64,000 nucleotides of DNA from Rhizobium tropici CIAT 899 (lineage in GTDB: Bacteria; Pseudomonadota; Alphaproteobacteria; Rhizobiales; Rhizobiaceae). The notes beneath the pieces were generated by a model. It did not search any database. It was not told where the DNA came from and saw only the letters and a list, made by a program, of their open reading frames with translations. Position numbers and translations under genes: made by a program. This document shows positions 1 through 8,762 of the stretch, piece by piece. The stretch lies in the NCBI RefSeq assembly GCF_000330885.1, contig NC_020060.1, positions 62,001-126,000 of the forward strand, read 5' to 3'. Numbering within the stretch: the first letter of the stretch is position 1; every line of letters starts with the position of its first letter.

Positions 1-506
1 TCCTCGGCGATGTAGGCGCCGTATTCGAGCCTGAAGAGCCGCCGCTGAACGACATCGGCAGTGTTGAAGGGAACGATACGAAAAGCGACGTCGGCCTCCC
101 GCTGAGCGAGGTTGAACAGGCGCGTACCGGTCAGGATCTCGACGTCGACATTGGGGTAGGCGTTCGAAAAATCTGCTAGAACTGGAGGCAGTACATAGGC
201 TCCGAACCAGTCTGCTGACGAAATCCTCAGACTGCCTTTGAGATCCTGCTCCTGCCCCGCAAGCCGGCGCTGCATGGCCAGCGCGCCCTCTTCCATTTGT
301 TCCGCCAGCGCGATGATTCCATGGCCCTCTTCTGTCAGGACAAGACCGTCCGCAGTCCGCTGGAAGAGCGTGTGACCGATCGCCTGCTCAAGTGCGCGCA
401 GGCGCCTGCCGACGGTCGGATGGCTTGTCTGAAGAGAACGTGCGGCGCCGCCGAGCGTGCCGGATCGCGCGACAGCAAGAAAGATTCTGACGTCACTCCA
501 TTCCAT
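1..506 (-). CDS. LysR-family transcriptional regulator (3' end outside window)
   Basis: About 168 N-terminal residues are present; the rest lies before base 1. The start is the ATG at 506, reading MEWSDVRIFLAVARSGTLGG, a typical LysR opening. The winged helix-turn-helix (about residues 1-60) contains AARSLQTSHPTVGRRLRALE. A linker helix follows, then the start of the periplasmic-binding-like effector domain (GSLRISSADWFGAYVLPPVL). LysR proteins normally regulate divergent neighbours, and this gene is divergent from the SDR at 681 across 174 bases. I infer, without direct proof, that it controls the 681-3939 hydrolase/oxidoreductase set. The effector is unknown. Confidence 0.9.
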   Translation of the reverse strand, partial: MEWSDVRIFLAVARSGTLGGAARSLQTSHPTVGRRLRALEQAIGHTLFQRTADGLVLTEEGHGIIALAEQMEEGALAMQRRLAGQEQDLKGSLRISSADWFGAYVLPPVLADFSNAYPNVDVEILTGTRLFNLAQREADVAFRIVPFNTADVVQRRLFRLEYGAYIAE

Positions 507-680
507 CGTCACCCCCGAACAAAACTGAACGCCGAGAATACAGTTCTGTCACTTAAAGAACAAATCTAAACACCTAGATTTTTGTCATCGCCTCCTGCAG
601 CTTCGACGACTTTCATAAGGTCGCTCGGCTGAAGGAGACGCGCCATTGGCGTCGTCTGAAAACAACTCGGAGAAAAACTC

Positions 681-1505
681 ATGAAAACTTGGCTCATCAC
701 GGGCTGCTCAAGCGGCTTCGGCCAGCGGCTCGCGCTCGCTGCGGCACATCGCGGCGATCAGGTCATCGCGACTGCCCGTAATGGCAAAACGATCGAAGAA
801 ATGGCTGAACCCTTCGGCGGTCGTATGATCACCTTGCCGCTCGACGTGACGGATGCGGCCGCAGCCAAGGCCGCGGTCGAAAAGGCGGTGGAGACATTCG
901 GCGGCTTTGATGTACTCGTAAACAATGCCGGCTACGGACTGTTTGGTGCGATCGAGGAAGGCACCCCGGAAGAATATCGGCCTATGTTCGAGGTCAACGT
1001 CTTCGGGCTGATCGAAACCACAAGAGCAGCCCTGCCGATCCTGCGACGTTCTGGCGGAACGATCGTCAACATGTCGTCTGGCGCAGGCATCGCGGGCAGC
1101 GGCGGCGCTGGATATTACAATGCCGCCAAGTTCGCCGTGGAAGGGATTTCCGAAGCGCTCGCCGGCGAACTGAAGCCGTTCGGCATCCGCGTGCTGATCG
1201 TCGAGCCTGGGCCGTTCCGCACCGATTTCCTTGGCCGTTCAATCACCATGGCGGCCAACGAGATGCCGGAATATGCCGCGAGCTCGCGCAAGGACTATCG
1301 CGAAACCAACAACGGCCATCAGGCGGGCGATCCCGATAAGGCGATCGCGGTGATCCTGCGGGCAGTCGATGCGGATGATGTCCCGCTTCATCTGCCGCTC
1401 GGCCCGATTGCGCATTCGATCGCCGAGCGAAAGCTGGCTTCCTTTCGCCGCGATATCGACGCCTGGCGCGACATCACGATCGCCACCGATTTCGACCAGC
1501 CATGA
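681..1505 (+). CDS. Short-chain dehydrogenase/reductase (SDR)
   Basis: This 274-residue classical SDR should be a cytosolic NAD(P)-dependent oxidoreductase. The cofactor motif TGCSSGFG is at residues 7-14 and NNAGYG at 81-86. The catalytic Ser is near 132 and the YxxxK pair is Y146/K150 (YNAAK). The length and layout fit the subgroup annotated as oxidoreductases acting on alcohols or ketones, but the substrate cannot be read from sequence. GGAG precedes the ATG. It is the first gene of a co-directional set (1558, 2510, 3181) that looks like a small-molecule detoxification cluster. Confidence 0.9.
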   Translation: MKTWLITGCSSGFGQRLALAAAHRGDQVIATARNGKTIEEMAEPFGGRMITLPLDVTDAAAAKAAVEKAVETFGGFDVLVNNAGYGLFGAIEEGTPEEYRPMFEVNVFGLIETTRAALPILRRSGGTIVNMSSGAGIAGSGGAGYYNAAKFAVEGISEALAGELKPFGIRVLIVEPGPFRTDFLGRSITMAANEMPEYAASSRKDYRETNNGHQAGDPDKAIAVILRAVDADDVPLHLPLGPIAHSIAERKLASFRRDIDAWRDITIATDFDQP

Positions 1506-1557
1506 GCGCTGGCCGTAACCTCAGCTTTGAACTTTAACATCGACTGGAAAAGTCATC

Positions 1558-2406
1558 ATGATCGCAACTTTGAAAGGGTTTACCCAGCAGCTGGTGCCGG
1601 TGAATGGCATCAAGATCAACGCCGTCACGGGCGGCTCCGGCCCGCCGATCCTTCTGCTTCACGGTTGGCCGGAAACATGGTGGGAATGGCACCATGTAAT
1701 GCCACTGCTGGCGGAGCATTTCAGCGTGGTGGCCATTGATCTGCGTGGGGCGGGCTTTTCCGACTGCCCGCTTGACGGCTATGACAAGGCGACGATGGCG
1801 CGAGATGCGCACGAGGTCATGGTTGTCCTTGGGCATGAACGCTACGCCGTCTGCGGCCATGACATTGGCGGAATGGTGGCATTGCCCCAGGCCGCCATTT
1901 ATCGGGAGGCTGTCACCCACCTGGCAGTGCTCGACGTTCCGCTTCCCGGCTGGACGCAATGGGAGGCGACGACGGCAAGGATCTGGCACTTCAGCTTCCA
2001 TATGAACCGGGATCTACCGGAACGCCTGATCCATGGCCGCGAATATGATTATGTTTCGGCCTTCATGGCAGAGCGGTTCTACGATCACAGCACCTTCAAT
2101 CCGGCGGACATCGAGATCTACGCCAAGGCGATGGCTCTTCCTGGTCGCACGCGTGGTGGCATGGAATGGTACCGCACCCTGAACGCTGACGATGCGGCTG
2201 CACTCGAGTACAAAAAGCGACCGCTCGAGATACCCGTGCTCGGTCTCGGCGGAGAGCAGCGCTTCGGTCCGCATATGGTCCCGATGCTCAAGGAGTTTGC
2301 CGCCAATGTCATGGGCGGTTCGATTGCGCGGTGCAGCCATTATGTTGCCGACGAGCGGCCGGACGAAGTCGTGGCCGCTCTGATCGATTTTCTCAAGCCT
2401 AATTAA
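1558..2406 (+). CDS. Alpha/beta hydrolase, epoxide hydrolase / haloalkane dehalogenase-like
   Basis: A 282-residue soluble alpha/beta hydrolase. HGWPET at residues 35-40 forms the oxyanion-hole motif typical of epoxide hydrolases and dehalogenases. The nucleophile elbow GHDIGG places an Asp nucleophile at about residue 102, so this is not a serine esterase. The catalytic His is probably in CSHYVADERP (about 261). Asp-nucleophile enzymes of this family open epoxides or release halides by hydrolysis; which one applies is undetermined. It lies 52 bases after the SDR gene, on the same strand. Confidence 0.85.
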   Translation: MIATLKGFTQQLVPVNGIKINAVTGGSGPPILLLHGWPETWWEWHHVMPLLAEHFSVVAIDLRGAGFSDCPLDGYDKATMARDAHEVMVVLGHERYAVCGHDIGGMVALPQAAIYREAVTHLAVLDVPLPGWTQWEATTARIWHFSFHMNRDLPERLIHGREYDYVSAFMAERFYDHSTFNPADIEIYAKAMALPGRTRGGMEWYRTLNADDAAALEYKKRPLEIPVLGLGGEQRFGPHMVPMLKEFAANVMGGSIARCSHYVADERPDEVVAALIDFLKPN

Positions 2407-2509
2407 AATTCCGCAACGCCCCGTCACGGGTGGGCGGACCACGACAGCGCAGGCGGGTCGCGCCCACACCTGTCGCGTTCGATCGACTAAACGAGAAAGG
2501 AAGACTGTC

Positions 2510-3040
2510 ATGACCGCACCTCAAATTCGCGGCGTCAATCACATCGGCATCACGGTGCCCGACATCGAAGCAGCAAAATCATTCCTGGTGGAAGCTTTCG
2601 GCGGCCAGGTGATCTACCAGTCCTTCGGACCGCAGGATCCGCCGCGGCAGGGACCCGAATTCGAGCGGGCCACGGGTGCCTTCCCCGGAACGGTCGTGCA
2701 CGCGCAGGCGATGGTCAAGATTGGAACCGGGCCTGACATCGAGCTCTTTGAGATGCACGGCTCCGAACAAGCCCAGCCGGTTCGAGCGAGCGACTTCGGC
2801 ATTACCCACTTCGGTGTCTACACCGACGATATCGACGCATCGGTAGAGCGCTTCGAAAAGGCCGGGGGGACGTCTCTCACCGCGCCGCGCGCTATTCCCT
2901 ATGCAACCGAGAAAGGTCCTGGAAACAAGGTCTGCTACTGCCGCATGCCGTGGGGTACGACGATTGAGTTTATCACCACGCCCGACCGCATGGGCTATCG
3001 CGACCAAACTGATCTGCGCAGGTGGCAGGACGAGGAATGA
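2510..3040 (+). CDS. VOC (glyoxalase/bleomycin-resistance fold) family protein
   Basis: This 176-residue protein has the paired beta-alpha-beta-beta-beta modules of the vicinal oxygen chelate superfamily. The N-terminal module begins VNHIGITVPDIEAAKSFL and the C-terminal one ITHFGVYTDDIDASVERF. Candidate metal ligands are the His in NHIGIT, the Glu in IELFEMHG, the His in THFGVY and the Glu in TTIEFIT. Members include dioxygenases, isomerases and lyases, and the specific reaction cannot be inferred. GAAAGGAAG precedes the ATG. It sits between two hydrolases in the same cluster. Confidence 0.85.
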   Translation: MTAPQIRGVNHIGITVPDIEAAKSFLVEAFGGQVIYQSFGPQDPPRQGPEFERATGAFPGTVVHAQAMVKIGTGPDIELFEMHGSEQAQPVRASDFGITHFGVYTDDIDASVERFEKAGGTSLTAPRAIPYATEKGPGNKVCYCRMPWGTTIEFITTPDRMGYRDQTDLRRWQDEE

Positions 3041-3180
3041 GTGTGAGCTTTGAGAGCATAACGTCTCGCCGCAGCTTTCCGTCGGGATGGCTGCGGCCTC
3101 GGTGCTGGCAGGTTGCGCCTCCACCTCCGGCACCGGATCAAGACCGATTTCGCAATACAGATATGAAGGAACTACCGACC

Positions 3181-3939
3181 ATGTCGATTTTCAACAAAGC
3201 AGCCGTTGGCCTTACGGCCGTACTTTTGTCTTCTGCTGCGGCGACAGCGCCCGCCTTAGCCGGCCCGCGAAATATCGTGCTCGTCCACGGAGCGCTCGTG
3301 GATGGCTCCGGTTGGCGCGGCGTTTATGACATCCTGACTCGGGACGGCTATAATGTCAGCATTGTCCAGCAGCCGCTGACAAGCTTGGACCAGGACGTTG
3401 CAGCCACGAAAAGTGTGCTTGATCAGCAGGACGGAGACGTCGTTCTCGTCGGTCACAGCTACGGGGGTACGATCATCACGGCGGCAGGAGATGATCCTAA
3501 GGTGAAGGCCCTTGTCTATGTCGCGGCGCTGCAGCCCGAAAAAGGCGAAAGCACTGCACAGTTGCTCCAATCGATGCCTGCGCCGACGAATGATATCAGA
3601 CCAACCAAGGATGGCTTCCTGCTTATCGACCGAGAGAAGTTCGCCGCAGATTTCGGGGCAGATCTACCCAAGGATCAGGCGGAGTTCATGGCCCGGTCTC
3701 AGATGCCTGTCGCCGTCGCGGCCACCAATTCGCAGGTTCCAGTTGCGGCTTGGCACGACAAGCCTAGCTACGGAATTGTCGCGAAAAACGATATGACGAT
3801 AAAGCCCGACCTAGAGCGTTGGATGTACAAGCGTGCTGGTTCAACGGTGACAGAGGTGGAGGGCAGCCACGCTATCTACATCTCACAGGCGGCTGTAGTC
3901 GCAAAGGTTATCGAGGAAGCAGTCAAGGCTACCAAATAG
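3181..3939 (+). CDS. Exported alpha/beta hydrolase (serine type)
   Basis: I start this gene at the ATG at 3181, which follows GAAGGA and gives a clean signal peptide (about residues 1-28, cleavage after ALA). The open frame extends upstream, but that extension is not protein-like. The mature part begins RNIVLVHGALVDGSGW and carries the Ser nucleophile in GHSYGG (about residue 93). A His near the end (EGSHAIYI) probably completes the triad. The family resembles salicylate esterase/EstC-like hydrolases. It acts in the periplasm; the substrate is unknown. It is the last gene of the 681-3939 set. Confidence 0.85.
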   Translation: MSIFNKAAVGLTAVLLSSAAATAPALAGPRNIVLVHGALVDGSGWRGVYDILTRDGYNVSIVQQPLTSLDQDVAATKSVLDQQDGDVVLVGHSYGGTIITAAGDDPKVKALVYVAALQPEKGESTAQLLQSMPAPTNDIRPTKDGFLLIDREKFAADFGADLPKDQAEFMARSQMPVAVAATNSQVPVAAWHDKPSYGIVAKNDMTIKPDLERWMYKRAGSTVTEVEGSHAIYISQAAVVAKVIEEAVKATK

Positions 3940-4318
3940 CTGCGGCATGCCGTCTGTAGAAGGCGCTTGTGTCGATCAACTTGCTCGCTGTGTCAGGTCT
4001 CGGAACGTGACGCAGCGATTTTGAGACAAGTGCCTTAACTCGGTAAAAAGCCTTCCTAAACACAGCTGTCTATGGCTCAACGATAAAGAGCGTCATCGGC
4101 TGAGTTACCCTTACACCTTGTGAGGTCCGTCACCGTTTGTGCCACGTGATGAACCTCTTCGACTTCAACTGCAAACACGCAGATGCATTCCGGCGGTCGA
4201 CGTGAAAAGATAACTGTACCGTTGGTCATTCGTACTGGCTGACCCAGCGGCTCCTAAGATTTTCGCGACACATGTTCCAGCGCCGCTGGCAACCACACCA
4301 GAGATTGCGAGGACCACT
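3940..4318 (+). other. Intergenic, no gene recognised
   Basis: I see no convincing coding sequence between the hydrolase and the RidA start. A short minus-strand reading around 4080-4200 looks faintly protein-like but has no start, stop context or identifiable family. Confidence 0.5.
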
Positions 4319-4447
4319 ATGGATCGAGAGATCATCATACCCGATGAGATGCGGGAGATCGTCAGCCGCGCAGGCTATGCTCCTGCGGTTAAAGTCGGAG
4401 ACACAATTTACGTCGTTGGCCAAGTAGGACGGACAAAGGATCTAAAG

Positions 4448-4455
4448 ATTATTCA
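4448..4455 (+). repeat. Target site duplication, left copy (ATTATTCA)
   Basis: This 8-bp direct repeat abuts the left end of the IS256-family element. An identical copy is at 5814-5821. Eight to nine bases is the usual duplication for this family. Confidence 0.95.
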
Positions 4456-5813
4456 GATCATGTCCCAGGACGTGGTGTAGCTTAGACGACCACGGCTCAT
4501 CCCAGAGGGTCGGATGAGTATCAGCTTGCTGCTGGCAGGCTGATGAGCGGATCATCGCTCATTGTGGCGATTGTCTCAAGTGTCATGTAGCGGGATCGCT
4601 GGACGGCCCATTCATCGTTCTGTTCGAGCAGCAGCGCACCGACCAGGCGCACGATGGCGTCGTCGTTGGGGAAAATGCCGACGACCTCTGTGCGCCGCTT
4701 GATCTCACCGTTCAATCGCTCAATGGGGTTGGTCGAGTGAAGTTTGGCCCAATGCTGCTTGGGAAAGGTCATGTAGGCGAGCACGTCTTGCTCGGCACTG
4801 TCCATGAGACTGGCGAGCTTCGGTACCTTTGGCCTGATCTGGTCGGCGACGTTGCGCCACTGAGTGCTTGCGGCCTCCGGCGTGTCCTGAGCGAAGGCCG
4901 TTGCAATGAACGCGGAGACAACCCGGCGTCCGCTCTTTCCAGCATGGGCCAAGGCATTGCGCATAAAGTGCACCCTGCAGCGCTGCCAGGTGGCGGAAAG
5001 CACTTTCGATACTGCGGCCTTGATGCCCTCATGGGCATCGGAGACGACGAGCTTGACGCCGCGCAGCCCCCGCCTGATCAGCTTTCGAAGAAACTCGGTC
5101 CAGATCGCCTCGGCCTCGGACGTGCCGATCTCCATGCCGAGCACTTCGCGTCGGCCATCGGTGTTGACGCCGACGGCGATGATTACGGCGACGGAGACAA
5201 TACGACCACCGCGCCGAACCTTGAGGTAGGTCGCATCGATCCACAGGTAGGGCCATTCTCCTTCGATGGGCCTGTCGAGGAAGGCCTTCACCTTCTCATC
5301 GATCTCCTCGCAGAGCCGGGACACCTGACTTTTGGAGATGCCCGACATGCCCATGGCCTTGACGAGGTCATCAACAGAGCGGGTCGAAACACCCTGGATA
5401 TAAGCCTCCTGGATGACCGCCGTCAGAGCCTTCTCGGCCATGCGGCGCGGCTCCAGGAAGCTCGGGAAGTAGCTGCCGGTGCGAAGCTTGGGAATGCGCA
5501 GCTCGACGGTGCCCGCCCGTGTCTCCCAATCCCGGTCGCGATAGCCGTTACGCTGGGCCAGCCGGAAGCCATTCTTCTCGCCATAGGCCGCGCCGGTCTT
5601 CGTGCCGACCTCCAGCGCCATCAGCTTCTCGGCAGCAAAGCCGATCATCTCCCGCAGCAAATCGGCATCAGCGCTCTTCTCAACGAGTGAGCGCAGGTTC
5701 ATCATGTCGTCGGTCATCGGTGGTGTCCCTCAGGTTGGCTCTAAGCAACCCGACCCTACCGGAAATCACCGATGGCTATGAAATCAAGCTACACCACTCC
5801 ATGGGACACGATC
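4456..5813 (-). mobile_element. Complete IS256-family insertion sequence
   Basis: The element is 1358 bp, with imperfect 28-bp terminal inverted repeats at 4456-4483 and 5786-5813 that match at about 24 of 28 positions. Both begin GATC and share TGTCCCA and TGGTGTAGCTT. It encodes one transposase on the minus strand. The perfect ATTATTCA duplication and intact transposase frame point to a fairly recent insertion into the RidA gene. Confidence 0.95.
4521..5717 (-). CDS. IS256-family (mutator-type) transposase
   Basis: A 398-residue DDE transposase of normal length for the family. Candidate catalytic residues are the Asp in [11 protein letters not shown], the Asp in [13 protein letters not shown] and the Glu in [13 protein letters not shown]. 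The N-terminal part ([17 protein letters not shown], then [20 protein letters not shown]) is the characteristic mutator-type DNA-binding region. It is the only gene of the element and looks intact. Confidence 0.95.
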   Translation of the reverse strand: MTDDMMNLRSLVEKSADADLLREMIGFAAEKLMALEVGTKTGAAYGEKNGFRLAQRNGYRDRDWETRAGTVELRIPKLRTGSYFPSFLEPRRMAEKALTAVIQEAYIQGVSTRSVDDLVKAMGMSGISKSQVSRLCEEIDEKVKAFLDRPIEGEWPYLWIDATYLKVRRGGRIVSVAVIIAVGVNTDGRREVLGMEIGTSEAEAIWTEFLRKLIRRGLRGVKLVVSDAHEGIKAAVSKVLSATWQRCRVHFMRNALAHAGKSGRRVVSAFIATAFAQDTPEAASTQWRNVADQIRPKVPKLASLMDSAEQDVLAYMTFPKQHWAKLHSTNPIERLNGEIKRRTEVVGIFPNDDAIVRLVGALLLEQNDEWAVQRSRYMTLETIATMSDDPLISLPAAS

Positions 5814-5821
5814 ATTATTCA
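5814..5821 (+). repeat. Target site duplication, right copy (ATTATTCA)
   Basis: Identical to 4448-4455 and flanks the right inverted repeat of the IS256-family element. Confidence 0.95.
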
Positions 5822-6234
5822 CGATCCGTCAGAACAATTCAGAGCTATGTGGGACAACTTACGGATTGTCCTGGAAGCCGCTCATTGCACGTTCGATGAC
5901 ATCGTGGAAATGACAAGCTATCACGTCGAAATGTCCAAGCACATGGACGTGTTCCGGACTGTTAAAAACGAGGTATTTCCGAAGGGAACCTATGCGTGGA
6001 CCCGAATAGGTGTCTCCGAGCTCGCCCACCCGGGACTCCTCGCTGAGGTGAAATGTGTTGCCGTTAAGCGATAATGGAAACTATTTTGTCGCGAGCGATC
6101 CCTTTACGCTGAAGCATAAAGTTTACAACCGCTTAGAGAAGCCAAGGCGACGAACTATGGTTCGTGTCCCATCAAGAGCGTCGAGTATGGCTATTGTCGA
6201 AGAGCGCTACAGCGCGGCGCTTAAGTTTAGCTCC

Positions 6235-6765
6235 TTATGGTGAGGTGTTTTCGCGCGATGTCCCGGCATAACGCACGCCAATAAACGCCATCAGACTGGC
6301 GACTGCAAAAACGTTGATGCTCGACAATGTCGCGATTTGGTCGCCGGTCCATGGAAAAACGGGTTCCTTGAGCCTCCACCAGCATGCCGCAAAGCAAACG
6401 AAGATGAAACAGGTAAGGCCTCGCTGCCACCATTTCTCGACGGGATCGAACGAGACCAGTGTCAGCGCCATGCAGGGTGCAAGGAATAGGAGTGTGGCAG
6501 ACGCTCTTCCGAAAACGATGGATTCGCATACGGTATCGATCGTGCCGATCAGCGGCAGCGCCAGCCGGGCACTAAACGGCGATTTTCTAGCGATCAAAGG
6601 TACCGCCAGAAAAAAGGCAATGGCGACGAGCGTTATGGCTGATGTTTCAACGCCATCGCCAACCAGCCACCAGACATAAAAAGGGTAGAACGGTTTATTG
6701 GCTATGATGACCCAGGCGATCGTGACGGTTGCTCCGGTCCTTGGATCCAGCGCCGGCCGCCTCAT
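6235..6765 (-). CDS. Integral membrane protein of unknown function
   Basis: A 176-residue protein with about five hydrophobic segments, including TIAWVIIANKPFYPFYVWWL, a stretch around VAIAFFLAVPLIA, LLFLAPCMALTLV and INVFAVASLMAFIG. I do not recognise the family. Its start overlaps the stop of the upstream methyltransferase gene by 4 bases (6762-6765), so it is the third gene of the minus-strand operon DUF1295 protein, methyltransferase, membrane protein. Co-transcription suggests a role in lipid or envelope remodelling; that is inference only. Confidence 0.75.
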   Translation of the reverse strand: MRRPALDPRTGATVTIAWVIIANKPFYPFYVWWLVGDGVETSAITLVAIAFFLAVPLIARKSPFSARLALPLIGTIDTVCESIVFGRASATLLFLAPCMALTLVSFDPVEKWWQRGLTCFIFVCFAACWWRLKEPVFPWTGDQIATLSSINVFAVASLMAFIGVRYAGTSRENTSP

Positions 6766-7790
6766 CCTGCTGGCCTCAGGAGATAATGACCTACCCCCCA
6801 GACATCACCGTTGTCATGGCCAAAGAGGCCCGCGGTGGCGAGGAAAAAGAGCCGCCAACGGCGCTGCCAAACCGCGCTGTCCCTCCCATAGACCTTGGCG
6901 AAGATCGGCTGGATGCGGTCGATCTCACGGTCGAAATTGGCGAGCCAGTCGAGCGCCGTTCGGCGATAATGGGTTCCCGACCAGCGCCATTCCTTTTCGA
7001 CTGAAAACAGATCGGCAAAGCGACGCGGCAGATCATGTGCCGGCATGATGCCGCCGGTAAAGAAATGACGGGCAATCCAATCGGCCGGATCCTGGTGGTT
7101 GAAGCGATAGGAGCGGTCCTTGTGAGTGAAGACATGGAGGAAAAGCTTGCCGTGCGGATTGAGCCATCCGCGGACACGCTCGAGCAAGGTGCGCCAGTTG
7201 GACATATGCTCGAACATCTCGATCGAGATCACTCGATCAAAGCTTCCATCGGTCGTAAAGTCGTTCATATCTGCCGTGATGACGGTAAGATTGCCGAGAT
7301 CGTGCTTCTGCGACATGGCGAGAATGTATTCGCGCTGTGAGGTGGAATTTGAAACCGATGTAATCCGCGAATTGGGAAATTGCTTTGCAAGATAAAGGGA
7401 CAGTGAACCCCAGCCGCAACCAAGCTCCAGGATACTGTTTCCATCCTCGATTTCGGCATGCTCCACGGTTTCGGCAAGTGCATAAGTCTCGGCTTCCGCC
7501 AGCGTCGTATGGGGTGCGGGATAAAGGCAGCACGAGTATTTTCGTTGAGGTCCCAGGGTTAAGCTGAAGAATTCCGCCGGGACTTCATAATGCTGTCGGT
7601 TGGCCTCATCGGTGTGTGTCGCTACCGGAAAATTTCCCATTGCTTCGACAAACAAATTTTCCGCGTCTTGCGACGTCGTCGATAGACGGTGTTTGGTGCG
7701 TGCACAGAGAAAATCTATCCCAGCCAGCGTCATGCTGTCCGTAAGCGGAGCGCGCTCTGCGGCGTTGATCGCAAATGCCAGCATATTCAT
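6762..7790 (-). CDS. CFA synthase-like SAM-dependent methyltransferase
   Basis: A 342-residue class I methyltransferase related to cyclopropane fatty acid synthases, but shorter than canonical Cfa (about 380-410). The SAM-binding motif is ILELGCGWGSL at residues 120-130. FDRVISIEMFEHMSNW is the post-II motif of the CFA family. RQHYEVPAEFF replaces the usual H(Y)D(L)G(N)xFY lead-in. Such enzymes transfer methyl or methylene groups to unsaturated lipid chains. The start at 7790 follows GGAG by nine bases. It lies 3 bases after the DUF1295 gene in the same operon. Confidence 0.85.
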   Translation of the reverse strand: MNMLAFAINAAERAPLTDSMTLAGIDFLCARTKHRLSTTSQDAENLFVEAMGNFPVATHTDEANRQHYEVPAEFFSLTLGPQRKYSCCLYPAPHTTLAEAETYALAETVEHAEIEDGNSILELGCGWGSLSLYLAKQFPNSRITSVSNSTSQREYILAMSQKHDLGNLTVITADMNDFTTDGSFDRVISIEMFEHMSNWRTLLERVRGWLNPHGKLFLHVFTHKDRSYRFNHQDPADWIARHFFTGGIMPAHDLPRRFADLFSVEKEWRWSGTHYRRTALDWLANFDREIDRIQPIFAKVYGRDSAVWQRRWRLFFLATAGLFGHDNGDVWGVGHYLLRPAG

Positions 7791-7793
7791 CGG

Positions 7794-8594
7794 CTATTCT
7801 CCTTGAGAAACGAATTCGGATTTGCGTGGACCTGGGAAGAAGGCGTTCACACGCTTCCGCAGCGCGCGAAATTTATCACCGCGCGATCGCAGCATATGTT
7901 CTTCCAGTGGCGGAATTCCGGAGACATGCACCAGCAGCCAATACATCAACGCCGGTGCGAGCAGCGATAACAAGCTCGTTGGCGAGCTTGTGACGGCAAA
8001 TAGCGGCAGGCAGCACCAGAACAGCCACTCGAAAAAATAGTTGGGATGGCGGGAATAACGCCACAGCCCCGTCTCGCAGACCTCACTCCTGGCTTCCGGC
8101 CTTCGACGAAATCGGGCGAGCTGTGCGTCCGAGATTGTCTCGCCGGCGAGAGCCGTGGCGGCAAGTAACACGGCAAGCCAATCCGTTACCGCCGGATAGG
8201 CCTTGTCATTGATCGCCGCGAGATAGATGGCGAATACGAGGACGAAAGCCGCAAGCGCCTGAACCTGCAGAAAGATAAAGAGCCGCGAGCTGGCACTGGC
8301 GCCCCAGTCCCTCATCAGTTTGGCATAGCGTGGATCTTCTCCGCCGCCTTTGGTGCGAACTCCAATATGCCCGGCGAGCCGCAGCGCCCAGGCTGCCACG
8401 ATGATTATCACGGTCATCCGGCGCGAGAATGGGCCTTCTGCACAGCCGGCAGTGAAGATGCCGCCCAAGCCGACGGCCGCAGACCAAATGGTGTCGATCC
8501 AGCCGCTCATGCCGGTTGTACGCTGCACGATCCAGGCTCCGGCCATCGCCAGCGATATGCCGGCCGCCACGATTGCTAGAAGAAACAAATCCAT
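7794..8594 (-). CDS. DUF1295 membrane protein (steroid 5-alpha-reductase-like fold)
   Basis: A 266-residue multispanning protein of the DUF1295/isoprenylcysteine methyltransferase-steroid reductase superfamily. The C-terminal signature includes GLWRYSRHPNYFFEWLFW, with the RHPNYF motif seen in family members, followed by PLEEHMLRSRGDKFRAL. The family is thought to be NAD(P)H- or SAM-dependent enzymes acting on membrane lipids; the exact reaction is unknown. It is the first gene of the minus-strand operon and is divergent from the FAD oxidoreductase. Confidence 0.85.
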   Translation of the reverse strand: MDLFLLAIVAAGISLAMAGAWIVQRTTGMSGWIDTIWSAAVGLGGIFTAGCAEGPFSRRMTVIIIVAAWALRLAGHIGVRTKGGGEDPRYAKLMRDWGASASSRLFIFLQVQALAAFVLVFAIYLAAINDKAYPAVTDWLAVLLAATALAGETISDAQLARFRRRPEARSEVCETGLWRYSRHPNYFFEWLFWCCLPLFAVTSSPTSLLSLLAPALMYWLLVHVSGIPPLEEHMLRSRGDKFRALRKRVNAFFPGPRKSEFVSQGE

Positions 8595-8630
8595 CCGTCG
8601 CTCGCATTACGCTTTTGTGTCGCGATACGT

Positions 8631-8660
8631 TATTTACGGACGGTCCTTTGAACTGGTTTC
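8631..8660 (-). promoter_or_regulatory. Possible ECF-type promoter for the DUF1295 operon
   Basis: On the minus strand, GAAACC (8660-8655) is followed after 18 bases by TAAATA (8636-8631), about 37 bases before the DUF1295 ATG. The 18-base spacing and TA at -10 match the GATCC promoters at 13647, 13678 and 25197, but the -35 differs. Tentative. Confidence 0.35.
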
Positions 8661-8689
8661 GTGCTGCTAGAAAAAATCTCACGTCGTGC

Positions 8690-8719
8690 GAAACCGGCGG
8701 TCGTCTACCTCCGTATCTG
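8690..8719 (+). promoter_or_regulatory. Possible ECF-type promoter for the FAD oxidoreductase operon
   Basis: GAAACC (8690-8695), 18 bases, TATCTG (8714-8719), with the ATG at 8763. The same GAAACC-N18-TA pattern points the other way at 8660-8631, so each divergent lipid operon has one. Tentative, because the -35 differs from the GATCC form. Confidence 0.35.
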
Positions 8720-8762
8720 TCTTGAAAGCCGAGAGCTTGTTGCGGGAGACCGGGGGTATTTG

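Larger units (their letters stand above)
4319..6074 (+). pseudogene. RidA/YjgF-family protein gene interrupted by an IS256-family insertion
   Basis: The 5' part (ATG at 4319 to 4455) reads MDREIIIPDEMREIVSRAGY and ends VGQVGRTKDLKII. The 3' part resumes at 5822 with HDPSEQFRAMWDNLR and ends at 6074. Removing the IS and one copy of the target duplication restores a single frame of 130 codons, the usual RidA length. RidA proteins hydrolyse reactive enamine/imine intermediates. As it stands the gene is disrupted. An ATG inside the IS end (5772) could give a truncated C-terminal product, but it would lack the N-terminal strand. Confidence 0.9.

Noticed and set aside
4080..4200. Minus-strand reading resembling a VOC start (VHHVAQTVTDL)
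   Set aside because: No start codon or continuation; too short to support a gene.
4737..5690. 317-residue open frame on the plus strand
   Set aside because: It lies wholly antisense to the IS256-family transposase and has no recognisable motif.
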